Source: Pseudomonas songnenensis (GTDB taxonomy: Bacteria; Pseudomonadota; Gammaproteobacteria; Pseudomonadales; Pseudomonadaceae). Taken from it: 64,000 bases of DNA. Both the position numbers and the translations under genes were made by a program. The stretch spans positions 648,813 through 712,812 of the forward strand of contig NZ_RFFN01000002.1 in assembly GCF_003696315.1 (NCBI RefSeq). Reading direction: 5' to 3'. Under the pieces are notes generated by a model. The model saw only the letters and a program-made list of their open reading frames with translations. It was not told where the DNA came from and did no database searches. Positions 1 to 10,111 of the stretch are shown here, piece after piece. Numbering within the stretch: the stretch's first letter is position 1; every line of letters begins with the position of its first letter.

Positions 1-360
1 TTCTACACACCGACCCAGATTGCAGCGGGTGAAGCGCCGGAGGGCACCCGAATCCGTGCGGGTGGACTGGTCGAGGAAGGATCGGTCAAGCGCACCAATG
101 ATTCGCTGAGTGTCGCCTTCCGCGTCACCGATGGCGCCCAAGCGATCACCATCACCTACCAGGGGATTCTCCCGGACCTGTTCCGCGAAGGGCAGGGCAT
201 CGTCGCGCTGGGTCGGGTCAACGCCGATGGCGTGCTGGTTGCCGACGAGGTACTGGCCAAGCATGACGAAAACTACATGCCCCCCGAAGTGACTCAGGCG
301 CTGGAGAAGAGCGGCATGATGAAACACTACGAAGGCGGCAAGCAGGAGTATGCGAAATGA
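1..360 (+). CDS. ccmE: Cytochrome c maturation protein CcmE, 3' part
   Basis: CcmE is the periplasmic, membrane-anchored haem chaperone that takes haem from CcmC and passes it to CcmF/CcmH for attachment to apocytochrome c. The window opens inside the gene, so the N-terminal anchor is missing; 119 codons and the stop remain. The OB-fold core is visible, and the haem-binding segment [12 protein letters not shown] is intact. Its His (codon 88 of the fragment) and Tyr (codon 92) correspond to the covalent haem His and the axial Tyr of the family. The stop overlaps the ccmF start (ATGA), so it is cotranscribed with ccmF. Identity is secure; only the 5' part is unseen. Confidence 0.95.
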   Translation, partial: FYTPTQIAAGEAPEGTRIRAGGLVEEGSVKRTNDSLSVAFRVTDGAQAITITYQGILPDLFREGQGIVALGRVNADGVLVADEVLAKHDENYMPPEVTQALEKSGMMKHYEGGKQEYAK

Positions 361-2330
361 TTCCTGAGCTCGGCCATCTGGCGATGATTCTGGCGCTGTG
401 CCTGGCGGTGGTGCAGGCCACGCTCCCTCTGATCGGTGCCTGGCGCGGCGACCGGCAGTGGATGGGCCTGGCGCAACCGGCTGCGTGGGGCCAGTTCGCC
501 TTTCTCGGCTTCTCCTTTGCCTGCCTGACCTATGCATTCATGGTCGACGACTTCTCCGTCGCCTACGTTGCACACAACTCCAACAGTGCCTTGCCCTGGT
601 ACTACAAGTTCAGCGCCGTCTGGGGGGCGCACGAAGGCTCGCTGTTGCTGTGGGCTTTCATCCTGGCTGGCTGGACCTTCGCCGTGGCGGTGTTTTCCCG
701 TCAGCTGCCGGAGGACATGCTGGCGCGCGTACTGGGGGTCATGGGACTCATCAGCATCGGCTTCCTGCTGTTCCTGATTGTCACGTCCAATCCCTTCGAG
801 CGCCTGCTGCCTCAGGTTCCGGTGGACGGTCGCGACCTCAATCCGTTGCTACAGGATTTCGGTTTGATCGTGCACCCGCCGATGCTCTACATGGGTTACG
901 TCGGTTTCTCGGTTGCTTTCGCCTTCGCCATTGCCGCCTTGCTTGGCGGGCGTCTGGATGCCGCCTGGGCGCGCTGGTCCCGTCCGTGGACGCTAGTTGC
1001 TTGGGCGTTCCTGGGATTGGGTATCGCACTGGGTTCCTGGTGGGCGTATTACGAGCTTGGCTGGGGCGGCTGGTGGTTCTGGGATCCGGTGGAAAACGCA
1101 TCCTTCATGCCCTGGCTGGTCGGAACTGCGCTGATTCACTCGCTCGCAGTTACCGAGAAGCGTGGCGTGTTCAAGAGCTGGACAGTTTTGCTGGCGATCG
1201 CAGCGTTCTCCCTGAGCTTGCTCGGCACCTTCCTGGTTCGTTCGGGCGTACTGACGTCGGTGCATGCATTCGCTACTGACCCTGAGCGCGGCGTGTTCAT
1301 TCTGGTCTTTCTGCTGATGGTGGTCGGCGGTTCGCTGACGTTGTTCGCGCTGCGAGCGCCGGTAGTAAAGAGTCAGGTCGGCTTCGGTCTCTGGTCTCGC
1401 GAAACGCTATTGCTGGTCAACAACCTGCTGCTCGTCGTGGCCACCGCAATGATTCTGCTCGGCACGCTCTATCCGTTGCTGCTGGATGCGTTGTCCGGCG
1501 CCAAGCTCTCCGTTGGGCCGCCGTACTTCAACGCCATGTTCGTGCCGTTGATTGGCGCGCTGATGGTTACGCTGGGTGTAGGCATCCTGGTGCGCTGGAA
1601 GGACACGCCGCTGAAGTGGCTGCTCGGCATGCTTACGCCGGTGCTGATCACCAGTGTGGTGCTAGGCGGGCTGGGCTCGTTGCTCTTCGGCGATTTCAAC
1701 TGGGCGGTGCTTGCAGTGTCGCTGCTGGCGGCCTGGGTGGTCATCGCCAGCATTCGTGATCTGCTGGACAAGACGCGTCACAAGGGCCTGCTCAAAGGTA
1801 TGCGCAGCCTGGCACCGAGCTACTGGGGTATGCATTTGGCGCACCTAGGATTGGCTGTGTGTGCCATTGGCGTGGTGCTCACCAGTCACCAGAGTGCCGA
1901 ACGTGACCTGCGCCTGGCTCCCGGTGAATCCCTGTCGCTTGGCGGCTACGAATTCGTCTTCGAAGGTGCGGTGCATCATGAGGGGCCGAACTTCACCTCG
2001 GACAAGGCGACCATCCGCGTGCTCGATGGCGACAAGCAGATCGCGACGCTGCATCCGGAGAAGCGTCTGTACACCGTGCAGCAGATGCCAATGACCGAGG
2101 CCGGCATCGATGCCGGATTTACCCGCGATCTCTACGTCGCGCTGGGTGAACCGTTGGGCGATGGCGCCTGGGCTGTGCGCGTGCACATCAAGCCCTTCGT
2201 GCGCTGGATCTGGCTTGGCGCGTTGATGATGGGGCTTGGCGGTGTGCTGGCGGCGAGCGATCGTCGTTATCGAGTCAAGGTAAAGACCCGTGTGCGCGAG
2301 GCGCTGGGTATGGCGGCGCAAGGAGCCTGA
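357..2330 (+). CDS. ccmF: Haem lyase subunit CcmF
   Basis: CcmF is the large inner-membrane subunit of the CcmFH haem lyase that ligates haem to the CXXCH motif of apocytochromes c in the periplasm. The 657-residue protein has the usual length and many hydrophobic helices. The WWD-type tryptophan-rich segment ([18 protein letters not shown]) lies near residues 223-240 and is the haem-handling signature. A long soluble stretch near residues 510-610 precedes the last helix, as in the family. The start overlaps the ccmE stop by four bases. No frameshift or missing block was seen. Confidence 0.97.
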   Translation: MIPELGHLAMILALCLAVVQATLPLIGAWRGDRQWMGLAQPAAWGQFAFLGFSFACLTYAFMVDDFSVAYVAHNSNSALPWYYKFSAVWGAHEGSLLLWAFILAGWTFAVAVFSRQLPEDMLARVLGVMGLISIGFLLFLIVTSNPFERLLPQVPVDGRDLNPLLQDFGLIVHPPMLYMGYVGFSVAFAFAIAALLGGRLDAAWARWSRPWTLVAWAFLGLGIALGSWWAYYELGWGGWWFWDPVENASFMPWLVGTALIHSLAVTEKRGVFKSWTVLLAIAAFSLSLLGTFLVRSGVLTSVHAFATDPERGVFILVFLLMVVGGSLTLFALRAPVVKSQVGFGLWSRETLLLVNNLLLVVATAMILLGTLYPLLLDALSGAKLSVGPPYFNAMFVPLIGALMVTLGVGILVRWKDTPLKWLLGMLTPVLITSVVLGGLGSLLFGDFNWAVLAVSLLAAWVVIASIRDLLDKTRHKGLLKGMRSLAPSYWGMHLAHLGLAVCAIGVVLTSHQSAERDLRLAPGESLSLGGYEFVFEGAVHHEGPNFTSDKATIRVLDGDKQIATLHPEKRLYTVQQMPMTEAGIDAGFTRDLYVALGEPLGDGAWAVRVHIKPFVRWIWLGALMMGLGGVLAASDRRYRVKVKTRVREALGMAAQGA

Positions 2331-2331
2331 T

Positions 2332-2862
2332 GTGAAACGATTGCTGATGTTGCTGCCGCTGGTGATTTTTCTGGTGGTAGCGGTGTTCCTTTATCGCGGC
2401 CTGTTTCTCGATCCTTCCGAGCTGCCTTCGGCACTGATCGGCAAGCCACTGCCGGCGTTCTCTCTGCCGTCGGTGGAAGACGAGCAGCGCGTCATCACCG
2501 CCGAGGACCTCAAAGGCAAGCCGGCGCTGGTCAACGTGTGGGCAACCTGGTGCGTCGCCTGCAAGGTGGAGCACCCGGTCCTGAACCGCCTTGCAGCTCA
2601 GGGTGTGGTGATTCACGGAGTCAATTACAAGGACGACAACGCTGCGGCACTCAAATGGTTGAGCGAATTCCACGATCCCTATCAGCTGAACATCCGTGAC
2701 GAGCGCGGCAGCCTCGGCCTGGACCTTGGCGTTTACGGTGCGCCCGAAACGTTTTTGATCGACAAGCAGGGCGTCATTCGTCACAAGTTCGTGGGTGTGA
2801 TCGATGATCGGGTCTGGCGCGAACAGTTGGCAGCGCTTTATCAGGAATTGGTGGACGAATGA
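2332..2862 (+). CDS. dsbE: Thiol:disulfide interchange protein DsbE/CcmG
   Basis: Periplasmic thioredoxin-like protein that keeps apocytochrome c cysteines reduced for haem ligation. The GTG at 2332 is chosen because AAGGAGC lies just upstream at 2319-2325 and the resulting protein begins MKRLLMLLPL, a short cytoplasmic tail followed by one membrane anchor (residues 4-21). An upstream in-frame ATG at 2290 would lie inside ccmF and add a charged tail. The thioredoxin fold carries the WCVAC active site (Cys74 and Cys77), and a cis-Pro region (GAPETF) follows. At 176 residues it has the normal length. It sits between ccmF and ccmH in one operon. Confidence 0.95.
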   Translation: MKRLLMLLPLVIFLVVAVFLYRGLFLDPSELPSALIGKPLPAFSLPSVEDEQRVITAEDLKGKPALVNVWATWCVACKVEHPVLNRLAAQGVVIHGVNYKDDNAAALKWLSEFHDPYQLNIRDERGSLGLDLGVYGAPETFLIDKQGVIRHKFVGVIDDRVWREQLAALYQELVDE

Positions 2863-3332
2863 AGCGACTCATCCACGCTATGTTGCTTGGCCTTCTTCTG
2901 GCCACGACAGCCCAGGCCGCAATCGATACGTACGAGTTCCGGGACGAGGCCGAGCGCGAGCGCTATCGGACATTGACCGAAGAGCTGCGCTGTCCCAAGT
3001 GCCAGAATCAGAATATTGCTGATTCCAACGCGCCGATCGCCATGGATCTGCGCCAGGAAATCTTCCGGATGCTGGAAGAAGGTCAGAACAACGACCAGAT
3101 CATCAATTATCTGGTGGACCGTTATGGCGACTTCGTGCGGTACAACCCGCCGGTGAATGCGAAGACGCTCCTGCTTTGGTACGGGCCGGCTGGCTTACTG
3201 GTGCTGGGCTTCGGTGTGCTGACCATGATCCTGGTGCGCCGTCGTCGGGTCGAGAAGACCCCTGCGTCGAATACCCTTTCCGAGACCGAGCGCGAGCGTC
3301 TCGCCCAGCTTCTGGATAAAAAAGACTCATGA
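2859..3332 (+). CDS. ccmH: Cytochrome c maturation protein CcmH (CycL)
   Basis: Thiol-reducing partner of CcmF in the haem lyase. The 157-residue protein has a signal sequence (residues 1-20, ending TAQA), then the family motif LRCPKCQNQ with redox Cys45 and Cys48, a three-helix periplasmic domain, and a C-terminal membrane helix near residues 104-126 followed by a basic cytoplasmic tail. This is the short CcmH form; the TPR part is encoded separately by the next gene. The start overlaps the dsbE stop by four bases and the end overlaps ccmI, which points to translational coupling through the operon. Confidence 0.95.
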   Translation: MKRLIHAMLLGLLLATTAQAAIDTYEFRDEAERERYRTLTEELRCPKCQNQNIADSNAPIAMDLRQEIFRMLEEGQNNDQIINYLVDRYGDFVRYNPPVNAKTLLLWYGPAGLLVLGFGVLTMILVRRRRVEKTPASNTLSETERERLAQLLDKKDS

Positions 3333-4549
3333 CCGATTTCTGGATCGCCGCCGGCGCCTTGTTGCTGGTGGCATTGGCTTTCCTGCTTATTCCGATTCTC
3401 CGCGGCCGTAGGGCCCAGGCCGAGGAAGACCGTACCGCGCTGAACGTAGCGCTGTATGAGGAGCGTCTGGCTGAGCTTGTCGCTCAGCACGGCGCCGGCA
3501 CCTTGAGTGACGCGCAGCTGGAAGCTGGGCGGGCCGACGCTGCGCGCGAGCTCCTGGAGGACACCGAGGGCAGTGACACGCCGCGGATCGCCAAGCTTGG
3601 TCGCAGCGTACCGCTGATCGCGGCGGTGCTGGTGCCCCTGGTGGGCTACGGGCTCTACATGCACTGGGGCGCAAGTGACAAGGTGCAGATGGCTCGCCAG
3701 TTTTCGGAGCAACCGCGCACAGTCGAAGAAATGACGGCTCACCTGGAACAGGCGGTTCAGGAACAGCCAGACTCGGCCGAGGCCTGGTATTTCCTCGGGC
3801 GCACCTATATGAATCAGGAGCGTCCGGGCGATGCGGCCAAGGCTTTTTCACGTGTCGTGGAAATCGCCGGGCGCCAGCCTGAGCTCCTTGGCCAATGGGC
3901 GCAGGCCCTGTACTTCGCCCGTGATCGTCAGTGGTCCGAAGAACTGCAAGCGCTCACTGACGAGGCACTTCAGAGTGATCCGCAAGAATTGACGAGCCTT
4001 GGCCTGCTTGGTATCGCCGCGTACGAGGAGTCGCGTTATCAGGATGCCGTACGTTTCTGGGAACAGCTGGTAGCGGCACTGCCGGAAGAGGACCCTTCGC
4101 GTGAAGCTATCCGCGGCGGAATCGAGCGTGCCCGGCAGCAGATCGACGGCGATCCGGCAGTTGAGCAGGCACAGCCGTCTGCCAGTGCTGCCAATGTCGC
4201 AGGCACCACGCTGGAAATCCAGGTGGCCCTGGACCCCAAGGTCGTGGCGTCTGTGGCGCCGCAGGACACCGTGTTCGTTTTTGCTCGGGCGGTTTCGGGA
4301 CCTCCGGTTCCGCTGGCGGCCAAGCGTCTGACAGTTGCCGATCTGCCAGCAACCATCACCCTGGGTGACGCCGATGCCATGGTCCCTTCGTTGAAGATTT
4401 CCAGTGTCGAGCAGGTCATGGTGATGGCGCGGATTTCACGTTCCGGCGACGCAACAAAAGGGGAGTGGATGGGTCAAAGCGAAGCCGTCGACACCGGCGG
4501 CGAGCAGAGCGCCGTGCGTTTGGTGATCGACCGCGCCGAGGCTCGCTGA
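3329..4549 (+). CDS. ccmI: Cytochrome c maturation chaperone CcmI
   Basis: CcmI (CycH) holds apocytochrome c C-termini and delivers them to the CcmFH haem lyase. The 406-residue protein has two N-terminal membrane helices (about residues 4-26 and 90-107) separated by a charged cytoplasmic loop. A periplasmic TPR domain follows (for example [15 protein letters not shown] near residue 150), then a beta-rich C-terminal domain after about residue 285. It starts with ATGA overlap to ccmH and appears to be the last gene of the ccm operon, since the next gene has its own lipoprotein signal and no shared theme. Confidence 0.93.
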   Translation: MTDFWIAAGALLLVALAFLLIPILRGRRAQAEEDRTALNVALYEERLAELVAQHGAGTLSDAQLEAGRADAARELLEDTEGSDTPRIAKLGRSVPLIAAVLVPLVGYGLYMHWGASDKVQMARQFSEQPRTVEEMTAHLEQAVQEQPDSAEAWYFLGRTYMNQERPGDAAKAFSRVVEIAGRQPELLGQWAQALYFARDRQWSEELQALTDEALQSDPQELTSLGLLGIAAYEESRYQDAVRFWEQLVAALPEEDPSREAIRGGIERARQQIDGDPAVEQAQPSASAANVAGTTLEIQVALDPKVVASVAPQDTVFVFARAVSGPPVPLAAKRLTVADLPATITLGDADAMVPSLKISSVEQVMVMARISRSGDATKGEWMGQSEAVDTGGEQSAVRLVIDRAEAR

Positions 4550-4567
4550 TTCACTCATGAGGTAAAG

Positions 4568-5008
4568 ATGGCAACGTTAACGTCAGTACGCTTGTTTACG
4601 CCTGTGCGGCTCGGTCTGCGTGCCGCTCTGCTAGGACTGACGCTGTTGCTCGGCGCCTGCGCAGGGAGTCCCTATGATTCCACGCCGCAGCCGCCAATGC
4701 CTGCCCCTGCTCCTCGTGCCCCGGAGCCGAGCGGTCCGATAATCGCTCCCCCGCCCATCAAGGCGCCGTCGGTGCCGCGAGCGCCTGCCACCCAGAAAAG
4801 CCATCCGCGTTACGCGCCTCCGCCCCATGTACCTGCGCACTGGGATAACAGTCTCGGGGTCTATGTCGTGGAGGGTCGCGATCTCTTCTATCGTGAGCGG
4901 CTCTACTATCGCTGGGACGGAGATTGGTTCTGTTCGGGGCGCCCGGACGGCCCCTGGGAACCTGTCGCACCGCCCAGCGTTCCGACAGGCCTGCGTAACC
5001 GTTTCTGA
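4568..5008 (+). CDS. Small proline-rich lipoprotein, function unknown
   Basis: The 146-residue product has an N-terminal signal with a lipobox (LLGAC, acyl Cys at residue 31), so it should be a lipoprotein. A proline-rich linker (about residues 38-90, with repeated PAP and PRAP units) leads to a compact C-terminal domain rich in Tyr and Trp (residues about 94-140, RERLYYRWDGDWF). The tail resembles short YXW-type domains of envelope proteins, but I do not recognise a named family with known function. It lies 18 bases after ccmI on the same strand, so cotranscription with the ccm operon is possible. No function is proposed. Confidence 0.75.
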   Translation: MATLTSVRLFTPVRLGLRAALLGLTLLLGACAGSPYDSTPQPPMPAPAPRAPEPSGPIIAPPPIKAPSVPRAPATQKSHPRYAPPPHVPAHWDNSLGVYVVEGRDLFYRERLYYRWDGDWFCSGRPDGPWEPVAPPSVPTGLRNRF

Positions 5009-5152
5009 GCGGGCATGCGCGGGTAGAGACTTTGACGCTCCTTGCTAAAGGCGAATCATTGTTTGCCGATACAGGGTCAGCAGCGTTGCTTTGCAACGTC
5101 CCAGCTGACTCGGCAAACGCCGTCGCATCGGGCCCAGGCCCAGGAGTCGATC

Positions 5153-5449
5153 ATGATTGCTTCCCTCAAGCGCCTCGAAGAAACCGGTACCGCGCTGCGC
5201 GATGCGCTGGCTCAGCAGAACTGGGCAGCGATCGGCTTGCTTGATCGCGAGTGTCGGAGCGCTGTGGATGAGGCAATGCAGGCGCGTGAGCGTGACAACG
5301 ATCAGGTGCGCCAGCGTCTGCAGGAATTGCTCGACCTCTACGGTGAGCTGGTAATGACTTGTCAGATGGAGCGGGTCCGCGTTGCTGGCGAGTTACGTCA
5401 GTTGAATCCGCCAAAACAGAGCGCCAAGCTCTACAAATTGTTTGGCTAA
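5153..5449 (+). CDS. fliT: FliT-like flagellar chaperone
   Basis: Ninety-eight residues, almost all alpha-helical and charged, with the length and pattern of FliT-type export chaperones that cap the filament-cap protein FliD. The ATG at 5153 is preferred because AGGAG lies at 5142-5146; an earlier in-frame ATG at 5042 would add 37 residues of unlikely composition. The assignment rests on size, helical pattern (conserved-looking region around LLDLYGELV) and its place directly upstream of fleQ, where Pseudomonas genomes often carry fliS/fliT. The usual partners fliD and fliS are not present here. Sequence similarity within this family is weak, so the name is tentative. Confidence 0.6.
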   Translation: MIASLKRLEETGTALRDALAQQNWAAIGLLDRECRSAVDEAMQARERDNDQVRQRLQELLDLYGELVMTCQMERVRVAGELRQLNPPKQSAKLYKLFG

Positions 5450-5847
5450 ATCTGCTCTGACGCTCGTACCCTAATCGCCCCGTATCTCCCTTCTCTAGCG
5501 AGTCCTGCCATCGGACTGCGTTGCGCGCTATTTCGCCATTTTTATCATTACAGAATGTGTGGCATTATGTCGCCATTATTTCGACGTAAACGCGTCGGAT
5601 CGACGGCTACTGCGCTACAAATCCGGTTAATTGACGCCATCGTGCGTTGAACTCGCCCAGCGAAAGCAGAGTCGTCTCACAAGGTGCTGATTTTTCGCTC
5701 GTTCTTTGGTCGCTAATTCACGCCATAAATTTGACTCAGTTCATTTTTTCATTAATCTACCTGTCTTCTGCCATGAGTGTGATCGCCTTCTTTTCATGGA
5801 TGCGAGCGCAGGCCTCCTTTAAGCCTCTATAGGGCCCTATAAACAAG
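5450..5847 (+). other. 398-base non-coding region upstream of fleQ
   Basis: No convincing gene is present. A 61-codon reading frame (5647-5832) lacks a ribosome binding site and a family signature. The stretch is clearly more AT-rich than the flanking genes and most likely carries the fleQ promoter and its regulatory sites. No Vfr-type palindrome could be assigned with confidence. Confidence 0.6.
5731..5758 (+). promoter_or_regulatory. Candidate sigma-70 promoter of fleQ
   Basis: TTGACT at 5731-5736 and TAATCT at 5753-5758 are separated by 16 bases, about 90 bases before the fleQ ATG. The -35 box is good and the -10 box poor, so this is only a candidate. Confidence 0.3.
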
Positions 5848-7317
5848 ATGTGGCGTGAAACCAAGATTTTGTTGATAGACGATGATCGTGACCGTCGGCG
5901 GGATCTGACGGTCATCCTGAATTTTCTCAGTGAAGATCATCTGGCCTGCTCTAGTGATGAGTGGCAGGACGCGGTCGCCGGTCTGGAGTCCAGTCGTGTG
6001 GTGAATGGCGTCATGCTGGGCAATGTCTCGTTGAGGGGGGGCGCTGCAGAGCTGATCAAACAGATGAGCAAGTGGGACGAGAACGTTCCGCTGATGTTGA
6101 TCGGCGAACCTGTTCCTGCGGACTGGCCGGACGATGTCCGGCGCCGGGTGCTTACCAGTCTGGAGATGCCACCGAGCTACAACAAGCTTCTCGACTCCCT
6201 GCACCGCGCACAGATCTATCGCGAGATGTACGATCAGGCCAAGTCCCGTGGTCGTCAACGCGAGCCCAATCTGTTCCGCAGTCTGGTCGGCACCAGCAGG
6301 GCCGTTCAGCATGTTCGGCAGATGATGGAGCAGGTTGCCGATACGGAAGCCAGTGTGCTGATCCTTGGTGAGTCTGGTACCGGTAAAGAGGTGGTCGCGC
6401 GAAACCTGCATTACCACTCCAAGCGCCGCCAGGGGCCTTTCGTTCCCGTCAACTGCGGAGCGATTCCCGCTGAGCTGCTGGAAAGCGAGCTGTTCGGTCA
6501 CGAAAAGGGTGCTTTTACCGGCGCCATCACGGCTCGTTCCGGTCGCTTCGAACTGGCCGAGGGCGGCACGCTGTTCCTTGATGAGATCGGTGATATGCCG
6601 CTGCCCATGCAGGTCAAGCTGCTCCGGGTTCTACAGGAGCGTACCTTCGAACGCGTCGGCAGCAACCGTACGCAGAATGCCGACGTTCGCATCATTGCAG
6701 CCACGCACAAGGATTTGGAGAAGATGATCGAGGAGGGGACCTTTCGTGAGGATCTCTACTATCGATTGAACGTCTTCCCCATCGAAATGGCTCCGCTGCG
6801 TGAGCGCGTCGAAGACATCCCGTTGCTGATGAACGAGTTGATATCGCGTATGGAGCATGAGAAGCGCGGTTCTATTCGCTTCAATTCTGCTGCGATCATG
6901 TCTCTTTGCCGCCACGACTGGCCAGGCAACGTTCGTGAGCTGGCCAACCTCGTCGAGCGCATGGCGATCATGCATCCGTATGGCGTGATCGGTGTCATGG
7001 AGCTGCCTAAGAAGTTTCGTCACGTCGATGACGATGACGAGCAGTACGCGACTAGCTTGCATGACGAGATGGAGGAGCGCGCCGCCATCAGCGCGCCGAT
7101 GGTGGTGCCCGAGGCGCAGGCCATGCTGCCAGTCGAAGGCCTTGATCTGAAGGAGTACCTTGGCAACCTTGAACAAGGGCTCATTCACCAGGCGTTGGAA
7201 GACGCGGGCGGCGTGGTTGCTCGGGCTGCCGAGCGTCTGCGTATCCGTCGGACGACACTTGTGGAAAAGATGCGCAAGTACGGCATGAACCGTCGCGACG
7301 ACGATATGGGCGATTAA
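5848..7317 (+). CDS. fleQ: Flagellar master regulator FleQ
   Basis: FleQ is the sigma-54-dependent enhancer-binding protein that drives class II flagellar genes and, in response to c-di-GMP, controls exopolysaccharide genes. The 489-residue protein has a degenerate receiver domain (1-120), the LFRS motif at 142-145 that contacts c-di-GMP in P. aeruginosa FleQ, and an AAA+ domain with Walker A GESGTGKE (174-181) and the sigma-54 contact loop GAFTGA. A Fis-type helix-turn-helix lies at the C-terminus ([15 protein letters not shown]). No Shine-Dalgarno is obvious at the ATG, which is chosen by the conserved N-terminus MWRETK. A run of seven G lies at 6035-6041 in the receiver part. Confidence 0.96.
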   Translation: MWRETKILLIDDDRDRRRDLTVILNFLSEDHLACSSDEWQDAVAGLESSRVVNGVMLGNVSLRGGAAELIKQMSKWDENVPLMLIGEPVPADWPDDVRRRVLTSLEMPPSYNKLLDSLHRAQIYREMYDQAKSRGRQREPNLFRSLVGTSRAVQHVRQMMEQVADTEASVLILGESGTGKEVVARNLHYHSKRRQGPFVPVNCGAIPAELLESELFGHEKGAFTGAITARSGRFELAEGGTLFLDEIGDMPLPMQVKLLRVLQERTFERVGSNRTQNADVRIIAATHKDLEKMIEEGTFREDLYYRLNVFPIEMAPLRERVEDIPLLMNELISRMEHEKRGSIRFNSAAIMSLCRHDWPGNVRELANLVERMAIMHPYGVIGVMELPKKFRHVDDDDEQYATSLHDEMEERAAISAPMVVPEAQAMLPVEGLDLKEYLGNLEQGLIHQALEDAGGVVARAAERLRIRRTTLVEKMRKYGMNRRDDDMGD

Positions 7318-7334
7318 GCCCACACTGCCGGACG

Positions 7335-7360
7335 AAGGCCACCCTAGCGGTGGCCTTTTC
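7335..7360 (+). terminator. Rho-independent terminator after fleQ
   Basis: The stem AAGGCCACC (7335-7343) pairs with GGTGGCCTT (7349-7357) around a five-base loop and is followed by TTTTC. It lies 18 bases after the fleQ stop and separates fleQ from fleSR. Confidence 0.85.
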
Positions 7361-7403
7361 GTTTCCAGTCATTAGCTCTGGCTGCCGCTGCAAGCCCTGT
7401 GTT

Positions 7404-7419
7404 GGGCATGAAGATTGCT
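7404..7419 (+). promoter_or_regulatory. Sigma-54 (RpoN) promoter of fleSR
   Basis: GGGCATGAAGATTGCT matches the consensus TGGCACG-N4-TTGCW at all but two consensus positions and has the exact spacing between the -24 GG (7405-7406) and the -12 GC (7417-7418). Transcription would begin near 7430, about 35 bases before the fleS GTG. FleQ, encoded just upstream, is the known activator of the fleSR sigma-54 promoter in P. aeruginosa. Confidence 0.75.
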
Positions 7420-7463
7420 CGGTGCATCCGACCGACCATCTTTTGACAGGCACAAGTGGACCC

Positions 7464-8657
7464 GTGAAACTCCTCACAAGGCCTTCGGCAGACCCGCTAC
7501 GTCCGGTAGATACGCTCGCGTTGACCGGTTCATTCGAGCTTTTTCGCCAGTTGTCCAGCCAGCTGGGAGCGTCGGAGGATTTCTTGCGCGCGCACGTCGA
7601 TGAGCTAGAAGGGCGACTGGCCGAGGCGGGAGCGCTGCGCCGGCAGGAGCTGGAGGAAAAGGAGCGTCTCGCCCAGCGACTGCAGAACGTTCTCGATCTG
7701 TTGCCTGGCGGCGTAATCGTGATTGATGGACAAGGCGTCGTGCGCGACGCCAACCCGGTCGGCCTTGAGCTTCTTGGCGAACCTCTCGTAGGCGCGCCCT
7801 GGCGCGACGTCATCGCTCGCTGCTTCGCGCCGCGCAAGGACGACGGGCATGAGGTTTCGCTACGCAACGGCCGTCGACTATCGATCGCCACTCGCTCGCT
7901 CAGTGGCGAGCCCGGTCAGCTGGTTTTGCTCACCGACCTTACCGAAACGCGGCGCTTGCAGGACCAGCTGGCGCGTCATGAGCGACTGTCCTCTCTAGGG
8001 CGCATGGTAGCCTCGCTTGCCCATCAGATCCGTACGCCCCTGTCCACTGCGTTGCTGTATGCCAGTCATCTTGAGCAGGGCGGCTTGAACGAAGAACAAC
8101 AGCGCCGCTTCGCCGGTAGCCTGAAGGCCCGTCTGCATGAGCTGGAGCATCAGGTTCGCGACATGCTGGTCTTTGCCCGAGGCGATTTGCCGTTGAATGA
8201 CCGGCTGACTCCAGTGGAGTTGATGGGTGCACTACGGTCGGCGGCCGAGTCACCGCTGCAGGGTGTTGCGGTACGCTGGCAATGCGATGTGCACGGTGGA
8301 GAGATTCTTTGCAACCGAGATACCCTGATCGGTGCCTTGCTCAACCTTGTCGAAAATGCCCTTCAGGCCTGTGAAGGAGAGCGACGCCTTAAGATCCATC
8401 TGTATTGCCGTGAGCAAACCCTGCGCGTTTGCATAAGCGACAACGGCAAAGGTGTTGATGCCGATATCCTGGCTCGCCTGGGCGAGCCGTTTTTCACCAC
8501 CCGCGCTACGGGGACCGGGCTGGGGCTTGCGGTAGCAAAGGCCGTCGCCAGGGCGCATCGCGGAGAGTTGCAGCTGCGCTCGCGCGCCGGTCGCGGTACC
8601 TGTGCTTCGGTGAAGCTGCCGCTGATTCCGGTCTCTCTCAACCCTGGGAGGTCCTGA
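7464..8657 (+). CDS. fleS: Flagellar sensor histidine kinase FleS
   Basis: FleS phosphorylates FleR, which turns on class III flagellar genes. It is a soluble kinase: an N-terminal helical region (about 20-70), a PAS domain (about 70-170), a HisKA dimerisation box with LAHQIRTPLS (phospho-His), and an HATPase domain with the N box (NLVENALQ) and GLGLAVAKA. The GTG at 7464 gives 397 residues, close to P. aeruginosa FleS. The in-frame ATG at 7350 is rejected because it falls inside the fleQ terminator and upstream of the sigma-54 promoter. The stop overlaps the fleR start by one base. Confidence 0.93.
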   Translation: MKLLTRPSADPLRPVDTLALTGSFELFRQLSSQLGASEDFLRAHVDELEGRLAEAGALRRQELEEKERLAQRLQNVLDLLPGGVIVIDGQGVVRDANPVGLELLGEPLVGAPWRDVIARCFAPRKDDGHEVSLRNGRRLSIATRSLSGEPGQLVLLTDLTETRRLQDQLARHERLSSLGRMVASLAHQIRTPLSTALLYASHLEQGGLNEEQQRRFAGSLKARLHELEHQVRDMLVFARGDLPLNDRLTPVELMGALRSAAESPLQGVAVRWQCDVHGGEILCNRDTLIGALLNLVENALQACEGERRLKIHLYCREQTLRVCISDNGKGVDADILARLGEPFFTTRATGTGLGLAVAKAVARAHRGELQLRSRAGRGTCASVKLPLIPVSLNPGRS

Positions 8658-10054
8658 TGGCTGCCAAGGTACTTCTGGTGGAAGATGACCAGGCCCTGCG
8701 CGAAGCCTTGGGCATAACGCTGGAGTTGGGTGGCTACGCATACCGTGCCGTTGACAGTGCCGAAGCGGCGTTGGGCGCACTGCAGCAGGATGTGTTCAGT
8801 CTGGTTGTCAGTGACGTGAACATGCCTGGCATGGATGGGCACGAGCTGCTTGCCCTGATCCGCAAGCGCTATCCGCAGATCCCGGTTCTGCTGATGACTG
8901 CCTTTGGTGCCGTGGCGCGCGCGGTGGATGCAATGCGCGAAGGGGCTATCGACTATCTTGTCAAGCCGTTCGAGCCGAACACGCTGCTGGAGCTATTGCG
9001 TCGCCACGTCAATGGCGCCCTCGATACTGCCGATGCAGAAGGTCCGGTGGCCTGTGACGCATCCAGTCAGCAGCTGCTGAGTCTTGCCCGGCGCGTGGCG
9101 CAAAGCGATTCGACGGTGCTGATATCCGGCGAGTCCGGCACCGGCAAGGAGGTACTGGCTCGCTACATTCACCAGCAATCTCCGCGAACCAAAAAGCCGT
9201 TTATCGCCATCAACTGCGCGGCGATCCCGGACAACATGCTTGAGGCCACGCTGTTCGGGCATGAGAAGGGCGCCTTTACTGGAGCGATCGCCAGTCAACC
9301 GGGCAAGTTCGAGCAGGCCGATGGTGGCACCTTGCTGCTCGATGAAATCTCCGAAATGCCGCTAGGGTTGCAGGCGAAGTTGCTGCGTGTGCTACAGGAA
9401 CGTGAGGTCGAGCGTGTGGGCGGACGCCGGCCTATTGCGCTGGATATCCGCGTACTTGCCACCACCAACCGTGACCTGGCTGCCGAGGTTGCGGCAGGCC
9501 GCTTCCGCGAGGACCTGTACTATCGCCTGTCGGTGTTTCCCTTGTCGTGGTCTCCGTTGCGCCAGCGCCCCGCTGACATTCTGCCGCTGGCCGAACGCTT
9601 GCTGGCCAGTCACGCCAGAAAGATGCGGCAGGTATCAGCGCAGCTTTCGGTGCCGGCACAACGCTCCTTGCTTGAGCATCCATGGCCGGGAAATGTACGT
9701 GAGCTGGACAACGCCATTCAGCGGGCGCTGATTTTGCAGCAGGGTGGGCTGATCCAGCCCGAGGATCTGTGTCTCTCGGGCGTGAGTAATGTTGCCAGCC
9801 TGCCGGCTCCTGTTGCGGTTGCGCAGACGCCCTCCGATCTCATTGCCGAAGGGCCGCGCGAGGCCTGCTCCGCGCTGGGCGATGATCTGCGGCGGCGCGA
9901 GTTTCAGTTGATCATTGATACCTTGCGTGCGGAACGTGGGCGGCGCAAGGAAACGGCTGATCGTCTGGGCATCAGTGCGCGCACGCTGCGCTACAAGCTT
10001 GCACAGATGCGCGACGCCGGGATGGACGTCGAGGCGGCGCTCTATACCAGCTGA
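8657..10054 (+). CDS. fleR: Flagellar response regulator FleR
   Basis: NtrC-type response regulator that activates sigma-54 promoters of class III flagellar genes (hook, basal body rod and ring genes). The 465-residue protein has an N-terminal receiver domain with acidic pair ED (10-11), phospho-acceptor Asp53 in [10 protein letters not shown] and a conserved Lys near residue 104. A central AAA+ domain follows, with GESGTGKE and GAFTGA, and a C-terminal Fis-type helix-turn-helix ([17 protein letters not shown]). It is translationally coupled to fleS. The fliEFG genes that often follow fleR in Pseudomonas are not next to it here. Confidence 0.95.
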   Translation: MAAKVLLVEDDQALREALGITLELGGYAYRAVDSAEAALGALQQDVFSLVVSDVNMPGMDGHELLALIRKRYPQIPVLLMTAFGAVARAVDAMREGAIDYLVKPFEPNTLLELLRRHVNGALDTADAEGPVACDASSQQLLSLARRVAQSDSTVLISGESGTGKEVLARYIHQQSPRTKKPFIAINCAAIPDNMLEATLFGHEKGAFTGAIASQPGKFEQADGGTLLLDEISEMPLGLQAKLLRVLQEREVERVGGRRPIALDIRVLATTNRDLAAEVAAGRFREDLYYRLSVFPLSWSPLRQRPADILPLAERLLASHARKMRQVSAQLSVPAQRSLLEHPWPGNVRELDNAIQRALILQQGGLIQPEDLCLSGVSNVASLPAPVAVAQTPSDLIAEGPREACSALGDDLRRREFQLIIDTLRAERGRRKETADRLGISARTLRYKLAQMRDAGMDVEAALYTS

Positions 10055-10111
10055 CGTGCGCTGTGACGTGGCTCTGATAAGCTGCCGCCATCACAGGATG
10101 GAGGTTCACAG

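Noticed and set aside
5647..5832. 61-codon hydrophobic frame upstream of fleQ
   Set aside because: No Shine-Dalgarno, no family match by eye, and it covers the likely fleQ promoter.
7381..7400. TGGCTGCCGCTGCA as a sigma-54 promoter
   Set aside because: Spacing between GG and GC is two bases short; the site at 7404-7419 has exact spacing.
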